From the NCBI GenBank assembly GCA_963765875.1, contig CAVXYK010000025.1, positions 124,001-188,000 on the forward strand: a stretch of 64,000 nt of DNA, written 5' to 3'. Position numbers and translations under genes: made by a program. The stretch is from JAWKOK01 sp963765875. Lineage in GTDB: Bacteria; Chloroflexota; Anaerolineae; Caldilineales; Caldilineaceae. Positions 1-8,382 of the stretch are shown piece by piece; positions within the stretch are counted from its first letter, which is position 1, and each line of letters opens with the position of its first letter. The notes beneath the pieces were generated by a model, which did not search any database, had not been told where the DNA came from, and saw only the letters and a program-made list of their open reading frames with translations.

Positions 1-477
1 CAGGGCTGCCTTTGTGGCGCAGTAGTTCGGCTCAATGGACAGCGGAACATAGGCCAGCCCGGAGGTGACATTGACCACTGTTCCATGATTCTTGACGAGA
101 ATGGGCAGAAACAGCTCGGTGAGCAGCACCGGAGCCAGGTAGTTGGTCCGCCACTCATCGGTGATCCGCTCCTCCAAATCGACGGTCTTCTCCAGCAAGA
201 AGCGCTTCACGATGGCGGCATTGTTCATCAACATGTTCATGCCCGGGTATTGGTCAGCGATTCTGTCGTACAGTGCCTCACGATCCTCGGCGATGGTGAT
301 ATCGCACTGGATGGTCTCCAACTGAGGGACTTCACGCTTGGCACGATCCAGCTTCTCCTGCGATCGTCCGCAAATGATGACAGTCGACTGCTCTGCCGCG
401 ATCTGCTTGGCCATCTCAAAGCCGATTCCAGAGCTTCCACCGGTGATCAATACAACTCTCTCTGCTTGCCTATCCAT
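1..477 (-). CDS. SDR family oxidoreductase, C-terminus cut by window edge
   Basis: Reading the minus strand from the ATG at 477 gives an open frame to the window edge. It is a classical short-chain dehydrogenase/reductase: the N-terminal NAD(P)-binding glycine motif TGGSSGIG lies near residue 13, NNAAIV (the NNA motif) near residue 80, and the active-site YCATK motif close to the window edge. The closest named type is the DltE/YqjQ group of NAD(P)-dependent oxidoreductases, but the substrate cannot be told from sequence. It lies 71 bp downstream of a Crp/Fnr-type regulator on the same strand, so the two may be co-transcribed and the regulator may control it. The Rossmann fold assignment is secure; the cellular role is unknown. 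The start is preceded by a purine-rich stretch (AAGGAGG, at about 486-492). Confidence 0.85.
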   Translation of the reverse strand, partial: MDRQAERVVLITGGSSGIGFEMAKQIAAEQSTVIICGRSQEKLDRAKREVPQLETIQCDITIAEDREALYDRIADQYPGMNMLMNNAAIVKRFLLEKTVDLEERITDEWRTNYLAPVLLTELFLPILVKNHGTVVNVTSGLAYVPLSIEPNYCATKAAL

Positions 478-548
478 GGGTACGCCTCCTTGGCTAAACC
501 TACTTGGTCAAACCTATCTTGCCGCGGAGGCGTCCGATTTGCATTGAT

Positions 549-1142
549 CTAGGTCAATTTGAGCTTCCGTCTGATTCTGCTCAGTGCTTCCGGCGTAATT
601 CCAATGAAGGAGGCGACATGATAGAGTTTGATCTGATTCTCCAGACCAGGGTAATCTCTCCGAAAGTCCAGGTATCGGGTTGTGGCATCATCGAGCAGGA
701 ACGATTTTTCACGCATCTCCTTCATGATATAGACGGACTCTACCAGCTTGAACATGACGGGATACCAGCGAAGGTCCTCCTGCACCATCTGCATCCAATG
801 GCTGAATTTGAAGAGCAGTACATCTGCCTCCACCAGGGCTTCGATGAAGAAGTAGGAGGGACGCTGCTGGACCATGGCGCTGTACGAGACCAGAAACTTG
901 CCGGGCGTACAGAATCCCTTTGTCAGGTCATTGCCGTCATCGTCAATGTAATACAGTCGGAATATGCCGTTGAGATTTAGCCCCATGTCATCCGGCACGT
1001 CTCCGGCCATCAGAAATATCTGTCCGGCCTCGATATGGACCAACCTACAAATGCCATACAGGCTCTTGACCAGTTCATCCGGGATATCCGCAAGGACCAA
1101 CATCGACTTTCTAAGTAGATCGTATGCGTGTTCGCTTTTCAT
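549..1142 (-). CDS. Crp/Fnr family transcriptional regulator
   Basis: The 197-residue product has a cyclic-nucleotide-binding-like beta-roll in its N-terminal half (VHIEAGQIFLMAGDVPDDMG, then GIFRLYYIDDDGNDLTKGF and PGKFLVSYSAM). A helical dimerisation stretch follows, then a C-terminal winged-helix segment with the recognition-helix pattern IGITPEALSRIRRKLK. This matches the Crp/Fnr subgroup of Bacteroidetes/Chloroflexi-type regulators that lack the FNR iron-sulfur cysteines; no N-terminal Cys cluster is visible. The open frame extends upstream to 1226, but the start at 1142 is chosen because GAGGAAG lies just before it. The ligand is unknown. It is followed after 71 bp by the SDR gene on the same strand, a likely target or co-transcribed partner. 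Confidence 0.85.
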   Translation of the reverse strand: MKSEHAYDLLRKSMLVLADIPDELVKSLYGICRLVHIEAGQIFLMAGDVPDDMGLNLNGIFRLYYIDDDGNDLTKGFCTPGKFLVSYSAMVQQRPSYFFIEALVEADVLLFKFSHWMQMVQEDLRWYPVMFKLVESVYIMKEMREKSFLLDDATTRYLDFRRDYPGLENQIKLYHVASFIGITPEALSRIRRKLKLT

Positions 1143-1389
1143 TGTTCCGCTCTTCCTCTCTTGTCGGCATTCCGATTCCTCATCCTGACGCCCTCCTATC
1201 AGTCTACTCGCAGATTTCGAGCGCAAAAAATCCTGAATACGCGTTATGCGTTGCGATAGTTTGTCGCGTCACCAATCCTTAGTCTCCAACAGACCATACA
1301 CTTACGAAACGAGCATTCTCGCCTATAAATATAACAATCCAGGCAAGCAGTATTCTGAAAGAGCAGAGCCTGAGCGATCTGCAAGGTGA

Positions 1390-1622
1390 TACGAGCATCG
1401 TGAGCGAAGCCTTGGCGGGGTACGATCTTGGGCCAGGGCAGCAAGTGCATTGCGGCGACCCTGGGTGAGGAAGCAGAGCAGTATCTGGTCGAGGTCAAGG
1501 GCCAGATACTGCCTATGCACGAGCCACGGGCCGAGATGGCGCTGGGCGTCGGCTACGCCACAGCCCCGGTCGGAGCCGATCATATGATGAACATCCACAA
1601 CCGTGTACTCGTTCGCCGGTGA
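1390..1622 (+). pseudogene. Aldehyde:ferredoxin oxidoreductase C-terminal remnant
   Basis: A short plus-strand stretch translates to VKGQILPMHEPRAEMALGVG followed by YATAPVGADHMMN. This is the signature of the middle/C-terminal part of tungsten-containing aldehyde:ferredoxin oxidoreductases (consensus VKGxExPMHxPR...GLGYATxxxGADH). Just upstream the same protein continues in another frame (SEALAGYDLG), so a frameshift is present. The N-terminal tungstopterin-binding domain and the rest of the C-terminus are absent. It is therefore a decayed fragment rather than a functional gene. The family call rests on motif recognition over about 60 residues. Confidence 0.55.
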
Positions 1623-1674
1623 CTATCTCACGACTTCAGAGCCCAGGTTTCCGATTAACATTCATGCCCACAAT

Positions 1675-1708
1675 AAAAGCGCCCTTGGCGATCTGCCAGG
1701 GCGCTTTT
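1675..1708. terminator. Intrinsic terminator hairpin (bidirectional look)
   Basis: A strong inverted repeat has arms AAAAGCGCCCT and AGGGCGCTTTT with an additional GGC/GCC pairing near the loop. It carries T-runs on both sides, so it can terminate in either direction. It separates the AOR remnant from the histidine kinase gene. Confidence 0.75.
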
Positions 1709-2033
1709 CAATTGGGTTTGTTCGAACCGTACGCGTGTTCCGACAGTCAGCGCTTCCGGGAAAGGAACGATTTGGGAACGCTCCATCTGCTATGCTCCTC
1801 TCAGAGCACAGCCGAGCGCTTTACGTTGCCTGTCGCAACCCGTGAAACGCTGACGAAACGTTTGTGAAACGCACGGCATGGTATGGTCTTCTCAACCGAC
1901 GGATCTGCGAGCCATTGCGGTCAGGCCCATTGCTGACCCGTGAACGGTGCGGCAGATCGGTCGGAAAGATGTGCTGAATGCCGGGGCAAGTCTCCGACCT
2001 CGCCGTGCTCGTGTTCTCCAGTGGTGAAGGCCT

Positions 2034-3893
2034 ATGTCGCAGCTTGAAGAAAATCTAGATTCTTCCCAAATCGAACAACTATCGGCTCACAGAGAAGACT
2101 TGGAATCAGATGTCCAGCAAGACGAAAAAATCGTACAGGCGACCATCAAGAACTTGGGCAGCATTGTCCAGAATTCGCCCGACTTCATCGCGTTGGTGGA
2201 TCGAGATCTAACGATTGACTACTTGAATCGGTCGGTACCAGACCTGGACCCCGAGGAGATGGTTGGACAGAATCTTCTCGACTTCATTCTGCCTGAGTTC
2301 CACGACCTGGTGCGAGAACGCAACGATGCAGTCTTCGCCACCGGCGAGGGTACACAGTTTGAGATAACAGGATTCGGCCCCGACGGTACCATCGCATGGT
2401 ATGCCAGCCGACTCGGTCCCGTCATAGTAGATGGACGGGTTGTCTCCGTCGTACACACAAGTAGAGATATCACGAAGCGAAAACTGACTGAAGAGGCGCT
2501 CCGCGAGAGTGAGATGAAGCTCAGGTCGTTGCTCAATGCGATGCCGGACACGATACTACGCTTCCACAAAGATGGAACCTGCCTTGAGTTCAAGCCGGCA
2601 CGCGGCGGAGGGCGTGCCGGCCTGCCGCGGGATGCCGTCGGCAAGAAACTATCGGAGATATTGCCCGCCGGCGGCGTCGACCAGGGACTAATCTGTTTCG
2701 CCTCAGCGTTCGATGAAGAGAGGCCGCAGCAATTCGAGTACCAATATGAACATCGGTACTCTAAAGTGGTACGAGACTACGAGGCTCGTTTCGTAACCAG
2801 CAGCGATGATGAAGCGTTGGTCATCATTCACGACACAACACAGCGTCGTCAGGCAGAGCGAGCCGCGCTAACCACGGAGAGTCGATTTCGCCAACTGATG
2901 GATAGAGCGCCGGTCTGCATACTGCACGTCGACCTGACGACTTCTCCGCCGATCATCCTGTCCGCCAATCGGCGTACAGAAACCGTCTACGGGATAGCGC
3001 TGGACACGTTCAGATCTCGTCCATTGTCCAGACTGTTTGCCACCGAGAACATCACAGATCTCACCGACATGGTTGCCAAAGTTGCTCTCGGCGAGACAGT
3101 CACGATGGAATCGCGTCATCTCCGTGCCGATGGCACTCGCTTTCCCGTACGCATCAGCGCCGCGCCTGAAGCGGAGACCGGGACAGAAGAGCGAATGATC
3201 GTCACAGTGCAAGACATCACGGCCGAGTGGCAGCGCAGGTCTGAAATCGAAGCGCTGGACCAAGAACGCCGTCGCATCGCCCACGAGATCCATGACGGGC
3301 TGGCCCAGGATCTTTCGGCGCTGCGCCTCAGGTCTACACTGTGGCACGAAATGCTCGACGAGAATCCCGGTCAGATGCACGGTGAGTTGGATGAGCTAAG
3401 TGCGATGCTGAAGACATGTATCAGCGAGGTGCGTCGGTCAATCTTTGCGCTGCGCCCTGTCGTTCTGGACGATCTTGGATTCGTACCGGCCATTCAGCAA
3501 CTGTTGGTTTCATTCGGCAATCTGTACTCGCTCCAGCCACTTCTGAAAATAGATGGGCCGGCAGAACGTCTTTCTCCACAATTCGAACTGCCGCTTTTCC
3601 GAGTGATCCAGGAATCACTCAACAACATTGGTCAGCACGCCGATGCGACATCCATGTCGCTCACCTTGGACTTCCGGGAAACAGAGCAGATCACGTTGAC
3701 AGTTGTCGACAATGGTGTTGGCGCCCAGAAGGAGGTTGAAGATCAGCCGTTGATGAATGGGCGCTTCGGGGTACAGGGGATGCGCGAGCGCATTGAAAGC
3801 CTTGGTGGCTCATTCTCAATCGAGAGCGAAGCAAACCAAGGAACACAGGTTCACGTGATCTTGCCGGCAGGCACTAAGGCTTTCGCAGAATAA
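2034..3893 (+). CDS. PAS-domain sensor histidine kinase, NarL/DegS type
   Basis: The 619-residue protein has no obvious membrane segment, so it is probably cytoplasmic. It has an N-terminal coiled region, then three PAS-type sensor segments (about residues 45-145, 160-265 and 285-395; each of the first two is followed by a PAC-like end such as VVHTSRDITKRK). Then comes a HisKA_3 dimerisation domain with the phospho-acceptor H-box RRRIAHEIHDGLAQDLSAL (His near residue 422). It ends with a HATPase_c domain (VIQESLNNIGQHADA as N-box, VVDNGVG, and GRFGVQGMRERIESLGG). This architecture phosphorylates LuxR/NarL-type response regulators, and one such regulator starts 237 bp downstream at 4131, so they are very likely cognate. 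The start is supported by GGTGAAGG just upstream. The sensed signal is unknown. Confidence 0.92.
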   Translation: MSQLEENLDSSQIEQLSAHREDLESDVQQDEKIVQATIKNLGSIVQNSPDFIALVDRDLTIDYLNRSVPDLDPEEMVGQNLLDFILPEFHDLVRERNDAVFATGEGTQFEITGFGPDGTIAWYASRLGPVIVDGRVVSVVHTSRDITKRKLTEEALRESEMKLRSLLNAMPDTILRFHKDGTCLEFKPARGGGRAGLPRDAVGKKLSEILPAGGVDQGLICFASAFDEERPQQFEYQYEHRYSKVVRDYEARFVTSSDDEALVIIHDTTQRRQAERAALTTESRFRQLMDRAPVCILHVDLTTSPPIILSANRRTETVYGIALDTFRSRPLSRLFATENITDLTDMVAKVALGETVTMESRHLRADGTRFPVRISAAPEAETGTEERMIVTVQDITAEWQRRSEIEALDQERRRIAHEIHDGLAQDLSALRLRSTLWHEMLDENPGQMHGELDELSAMLKTCISEVRRSIFALRPVVLDDLGFVPAIQQLLVSFGNLYSLQPLLKIDGPAERLSPQFELPLFRVIQESLNNIGQHADATSMSLTLDFRETEQITLTVVDNGVGAQKEVEDQPLMNGRFGVQGMRERIESLGGSFSIESEANQGTQVHVILPAGTKAFAE

Positions 3894-4130
3894 TAACTAC
3901 ACGAGAGTTGGCAAAGCCTCAAGCCATTCCAGAGCGAAATTCCCTTGCAGCGAATATTTATTTCTCTGGATTGGCCTAAGGCCGCTGCAAGCAATTGACT
4001 CCCCAGATGACGACACTTTCACAGCGGCTTTAAGGCCGTCAATTAGGGATTCGATTTCTTGGAACGGCCTAAGTGATTGCTCTACTAGAGTATGCGCGTT
4101 ATACAACACGTCAAGAAAGGGGGGACAATC

Positions 4131-4819
4131 ATGTCCCCATCCACAGTTGATGACCGACCGATACGAGTCCTGATCGCCGACGATCATCGGCTCTTTCGAC
4201 AAGGGCTGGGCCAGATCATCGAATCCAGAGGCGGCTTCTCCTTGATCGGTGAGGCCAACAATGGCGAGGAAGCCGTGGAGTTGGCCCGGCGACTCAAGCC
4301 CGATGTGATCCTCATGGACATCAGAATGCCCGTGCTCGACGGAGTCCAGGCGACCAGCGCGATCACGGCTGAATCCGAGGATACCCCGGTGATTGTACTG
4401 ACCATGTATCGCGAAGATCAGTACATTTTTGATGCCATCAGGGCGAGACGCGCGGCTACCTGCTGAAAGATACTGACGCCGACGAATTGCTCGAAGCCAT
4501 CCAGATCGTACACCGGGGAGAAGCCCTCATCGACCCGCTGATTGCCAACAGTGTACTTGAGGAATTCCGCCGTCTCAACGATCCGAATACGGCGGAGCAG
4601 GCGCAGTTGGAGCGCCTCACTGACGGCGAGATGACCGTGTTACGCCTGGTGGCTCAGGGGGAAGACAATCGCAGCATCGCCGGCAGCCTCAATCTGGCCG
4701 AGAGTACAGTGGCCAACCGACTGCGCGTAATCTATCAGAAACTGCACGTCAACAACCGCACCCAGGCGGCGCTCTATGCCCTGCGCCGCGGCTGGGCCTC
4801 ACTCGACGACGAGTCGTAG
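4131..4819 (+). CDS. NarL/FixJ-type response regulator (one frameshift)
   Basis: The gene starts at the ATG at 4131 behind an AAAGGGGGG ribosome-binding site. It encodes a receiver domain (IRVLIADDHRLFRQ with the acidic pair, phospho-acceptor Asp in VILMDIRMPVLDG, and conserved Thr in VIVLTMY), then a LuxR-type HTH (LTDGEMTVLRLVAQGEDNRSIAGSLNLAESTVANRL). The two halves are in different frames. A C appears to be missing near 4439; restoring it gives DAIQGETRGYLLKDTDADE, the canonical end of a receiver domain. I treat the break as a consensus error or a very recent mutation. It is the probable partner of the histidine kinase upstream. DNA targets are unknown; it may act on the secreted-protein genes downstream. 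Confidence 0.85.
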
Positions 4820-4853
4820 GCCAACCCCAGGGGCCAATCCAGAAAAATAGTGA

Positions 4854-4920
4854 TCCACGAAGAAACACGAATTCTCACGAAGGTCGCATTGCTTCGTGTC
4901 TATTTGTGCGCCTTCGTGGA
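4854..4920. repeat. Intergenic dyad repeat, CACGAAG family
   Basis: The ends form a perfect inverted repeat (TCCACGAAG / CTTCGTGGA), with further CACGAA/TTCGTG copies inside. This type of dispersed imperfect palindrome is common between genes in environmental bacteria. The T-rich sequence after it could make it act as a terminator of the response regulator gene. Confidence 0.6.
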
Positions 4921-5062
4921 TTATTCTTTTTCGGGATCGCTTTACAAATTCCTACCCCCTCACCCACAAATTCTCCCTATCAAATTGAATCAGTATTGGT
5001 CTATCCAGTTCCGCAGTCTAGTCCCATACTGAATGGGTATCGAAAAAAGGAGATCGTTACCC

Positions 5063-5563
5063 ATGCCGACTGCCTCAGCGAAACCCATTCGCGTGCTCAT
5101 TGCCGACGACCACTGCTTCTTCAGGCAGACGCTGCGCAAAATTGTTGATGCGGCAGAGGATCTGGAAGTCGTCGGTGAGAGCGAGAACGGGAGCATGGCA
5201 GTAACGATGGCCGGCACATTGAAGCCGGATGTGATTATCATGGACGCACGAATGCCGGTCATGGACGGCATTGTGGCAACCAGCCGTATCGTCACGGCCA
5301 ACCCGGTCGCACGGGTTGTGATTCTCACGTTGGCTGAGATGGAGGACGATCTATATGAGGCCGTGCAGGCAGGCGCTCGAAGTTACCTGCTCAAGGAATC
5401 CGACGCCCATGTGATCGTAGAAACCGTCCGCTCTGTCCATCGCGGCGAGGTGGTTCTCACGCCTCTATTGCTCGGCAAACTCTTCGATTCGATATGCGCC
5501 CAATCAGTCGGTCCAACCCCCGGCTGCAGTTTAGCGAACCAGGCAGATTTGGAGCGCACGTGA
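5063..5563 (+). CDS. Response regulator lacking its DNA-binding domain
   Basis: The ATG at 5063 follows AAAAGGAG. The 166-residue product is a NarL-type receiver domain (PIRVLIADDHCFFRQTLRKI, phospho-acceptor in VIIMDARMPVMDG, and QAGARSYLLKE). It is followed by the linker that normally leads into a LuxR HTH, but it stops at NQADLERT. In the paralogue at 4131 the equivalent QAQLERL is followed directly by the HTH. Here the next gene begins 35 bp later, so the whole DNA-binding domain has been lost. It may be a stand-alone receiver acting as a phosphate sink or by protein contact, or a truncated relic. About 240 bp separate it from the upstream paralogue, which suggests tandem duplication. Confidence 0.8.
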   Translation: MPTASAKPIRVLIADDHCFFRQTLRKIVDAAEDLEVVGESENGSMAVTMAGTLKPDVIIMDARMPVMDGIVATSRIVTANPVARVVILTLAEMEDDLYEAVQAGARSYLLKESDAHVIVETVRSVHRGEVVLTPLLLGKLFDSICAQSVGPTPGCSLANQADLERT

Positions 5564-5598
5564 CCAATCGTCGCGTGCAAGATAAAAGGAGAATCGTG

Positions 5599-6729
5599 AT
5601 GTACGTGAAGATACTTAAGATCATGGGGGTGACAGCGCTGATTGCCGGCCTTGTCATGCTCAACGTTGCAGTGGGCCAAGCGGCTGAAGAGCCGACAGCC
5701 GGTTTCAGTCCGGAGACCGCAATAGCGCCCACCGTCGGATGGACGACGATTGAACCGGGTGCCGCACACTGGTACACCTTCAATTACGACTATGTCCACA
5801 AGAATGAGAGTACGAGCAATGCGCCGGAGCAGATGATTGCTCGCCTGGAGATGGCCGATCCCGGCAGTGTCGAGTTTGCTGTTCAGACCATGGACCGGCT
5901 TGGTCCATGGCTTGATGATGACGATGATCCCGGCGTAGTCGGACGCGGATCACCACGGTACCTCGGCAGAGACGACGACAATGATAACGTCTACAGCGCC
6001 CACGAGTTGGCATGGGCAGGCAGCGCCAGAACATCCGGCGACTTCCTGATCATTGTAGAAGGCGACGGCGGCTATCAGCTCACAGTTGAGGGCGAAACGG
6101 TCAATTTCACGCCCGATTCTCTGGCGGGTGCAGTAGCCTTCGCCGGAGCCGGACCTTCGCACATGGCGGCACAGAGTGGTGAGGCACTGGCAATGGGGTC
6201 GGAAGCCGGGATGAACAATGCAGAACCTATGCTCGAAGAATTCGCGCTGGATATTATACAGACCCCGGCAACGGCAGTTGCTGCCGGCTATAGCCCGGAG
6301 ACAGCGTTGGCGCCCACGGTTGGGTGGACGACAGTGCAGCCAGGAGAGAGTCACTGGTACGCTTTTAACTACGACTACACCGATAACGACGATAACGATT
6401 CGGCGAAGCAGGCGATCGCTACGCTGGAGATGGCGACCCCGGGCAGTGTTGGGTTCGTCGTGCAGACCATGGAACGGTTGGGCCCTTGGACGGATAGTGA
6501 CGATGATCCAGGTGTTGTCGGGGCCAGTTCACCGCTCTATCTCGGTACCGACGATGACAATGACAGCGTTTACAGCGACGTCAGAGTCGCATGGGCCGGA
6601 AGTTCGAAAGCATCCGGCACCTACTACATCATCGTCGAAGGAAACGGCGGCTACCGACTCACAGTGGACGGCGAAACCGTCTACTTCCCGGAAGCGACGG
6701 TCCCGACGCTTGCCATGACATCAAGGTGA
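5599..6729 (+). CDS. Secreted two-repeat Asp-rich protein, function unknown
   Basis: The ATG at 5599 is preceded by AAAAGGAGAATC. The 376-residue product begins with a Sec signal peptide (ILKIMGVTALIAGLVMLNVAVG, probable cleavage after VGQAA). The mature part consists of two copies of a unit of about 130 residues joined by a low-complexity linker. Each copy has FSPETA/YSPETA, APTVGWTT, W(Y)xFNYDY, LEMA.PGSV.F.VQTM.RLGPW, an acidic DDDDPGVVG loop, YLG.DDDND.VYS, AWAGS, and a closing IIVEG.GGY.LTV.GETV strand. The pattern resembles bacterial pre-peptidase C-terminal (PPC-like) beta-sandwich domains. The Asp clusters suggest calcium binding. Both points are inferences. No catalytic motif is seen. 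It lies next to a secreted protease on the opposite strand. Confidence 0.8.
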   Translation: MYVKILKIMGVTALIAGLVMLNVAVGQAAEEPTAGFSPETAIAPTVGWTTIEPGAAHWYTFNYDYVHKNESTSNAPEQMIARLEMADPGSVEFAVQTMDRLGPWLDDDDDPGVVGRGSPRYLGRDDDNDNVYSAHELAWAGSARTSGDFLIIVEGDGGYQLTVEGETVNFTPDSLAGAVAFAGAGPSHMAAQSGEALAMGSEAGMNNAEPMLEEFALDIIQTPATAVAAGYSPETALAPTVGWTTVQPGESHWYAFNYDYTDNDDNDSAKQAIATLEMATPGSVGFVVQTMERLGPWTDSDDDPGVVGASSPLYLGTDDDNDSVYSDVRVAWAGSSKASGTYYIIVEGNGGYRLTVDGETVYFPEATVPTLAMTSR

Positions 6730-6856
6730 TCGAGATCGTCTGGGCCAGATGTCGAAAGCGCAGCAGCATTGAACGAGGGGAAGTTAGCTCACCACTGCCG
6801 TCTAGTCCTTACAGAGGCCGCGTGGCGAGCTGACTTCCCTTCGTGTCTTGTCCACC

Positions 6857-7992
6857 CTATCTGCCAAAAATACAAGCCGTTTGTAGGCAAGGGTAGATGG
6901 CCGAAATGTCCTCGGCGTCGCGAGGAGCGAGATGCCTTCTGGTAACGCCGGTGGCAAGCGTCGGATACATGACGCTGGTCGAATCATCAGTGTGGTTGAG
7001 GATCAGCCAGTGGCCGAATTCATGCAGGAGAGCGCTCTGTAGATCAAGCTCGTTGTCAGCCAATTCACCGCCGGCCGCCCAGTCGAAGCTATCGTTGATC
7101 CAGATGTCGGCCTCGATTATCGTGAAATCGCTGTTGTACCACACCTGAGCCAAAGCGCCGCGGTTGTCGGTTCCCATGGGCATGAAGACGATTTCATTGG
7201 CATGATTGTACCCGTCTGCGTAGACTGGGTCGTTCCTGCAAATTCCAGCGTGAAGTCGGCGCCGGGCGTCCGATTCCAGGTGGTAGCAGCCTCCGAGATG
7301 GCGCTGAGGAAGGCGGTAGCGTTATCGCTGTTGTGAGCCTGCGCCGTGTTGAGATTGACCGCGAAAGCGACCTTGGTCTCCGGGGCATTCCACCGCCGAA
7401 TTGCCGAAGCGTGGGAGGCCGTGGCGGAAGCGCCGGCCAAACGGTTCAGGAGATCCCAGTCCATGGGCCCATCGCCGACAAATGAGAACACATCCTCTGC
7501 GGGACTGCCGTCGACGGGGATCTTACCGGCGGCGCCTTCTTGGATACGGTAGAATTCGCCCTGTTTGCTGGCAAAGATCAGCACCTCTTCGCCAACCGTG
7601 AACGAGGCGTCATGGGGCGCGACCATACCGATATTCTCGCCGGGAATGAAACCGCCCTCGTTGCGCACGACAATCTCTGCCGGCGCATTTCCCTTGACCA
7701 CTCGCTTCAAGGCGATCACGGACTCGGTCTCGATGGTGGTCGCGTTCTCACTCCAGAAGCTATGCGAACGGCGAACTTCACCCAACGCGATCAATTCGAC
7801 TTGGTCAGCGAGTTCAGAGAGCCGTTTGGCCTCAACAACTGTTGAGCGAAGTGAATGAAATGACTTGACGTGAATGGAATTCGGTTGATGCTTGCCAAGA
7901 TCCTGCCCAAACACGACAGAATCAGAGGTCGCCAGCAGCAGCGCGATACAGATCAGCGATGAAAAGAGTGCGTGGAGCTTAGTTGAAGCCAT
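6857..7992 (-). CDS. Secreted matrixin-like metalloprotease (one frameshift)
   Basis: The start at 7992 has GAGGGA upstream and a signal peptide (LFSSLICIALLLATSDSVVFG). The middle region is predicted beta-rich. The C-terminal catalytic part contains ALLHEFGHWLILNHTDD, the HExGHxxxxxH zinc motif of metzincins/matrixins, and the Met-turn SVMYP. The catalytic part is one frame off from the N-terminal part. Shifting near 7211 gives a continuous YNHANEIVFMPMGTDN, so one indel is likely. If intact, it would be a zinc endopeptidase acting outside the cell. It converges with the Asp-rich secreted protein gene. The family call (peptidase M10 clan MA) is secure from the zinc motif; the substrate is unknown. 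Confidence 0.8.
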
Positions 7993-8382
7993 TGGTCCCT
8001 CGCCTGGCGCCGGCAGCCCCGCGTTTACACGCGGACAAGCACCAGTCCAAATGACATAGTCGAAACTGCTATTCCTTTTGCTCGGAGGGGATCGCTTCCG
8101 AAACGGAAACGATGGTAGAAGTAGTAAAGACGTATGTCAGCCACAGATAACTGCCTTATCCACAGGGCAATTTTGCCCTACGCCAAGGTTGATTCTGCCC
8201 GTTATTATAGGCGCTACTCTGGAAACAACAAAAAATGGGATCGTGAATATTCGACAAGTAGACATTGTCAATTTTGTAGCCAGTCTGTCGCCAGCAGGTC
8301 TATAAAATTGAGATCATAGAAAACATTGATGATTTTGTATTGGTCAAGCACATGCTGAAACGAAAAACCGACGGAATTTCCC
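7993..8382. other. Intergenic region, no gene seen
   Basis: This 390-bp AT-richer stretch lies between the divergent metalloprotease and BTAD-regulator genes. It must hold promoters for both, but I could not fix convincing -35/-10 pairs and see no RNA structure or repeat. Confidence 0.5.

Noticed and set aside
4131..4819. Programmed ribosomal frameshift in the response regulator
   Set aside because: No slippery heptamer or downstream pseudoknot is visible; a missing C in ATCAGG explains it, and the same kind of single-base break is seen in many other genes of the window.
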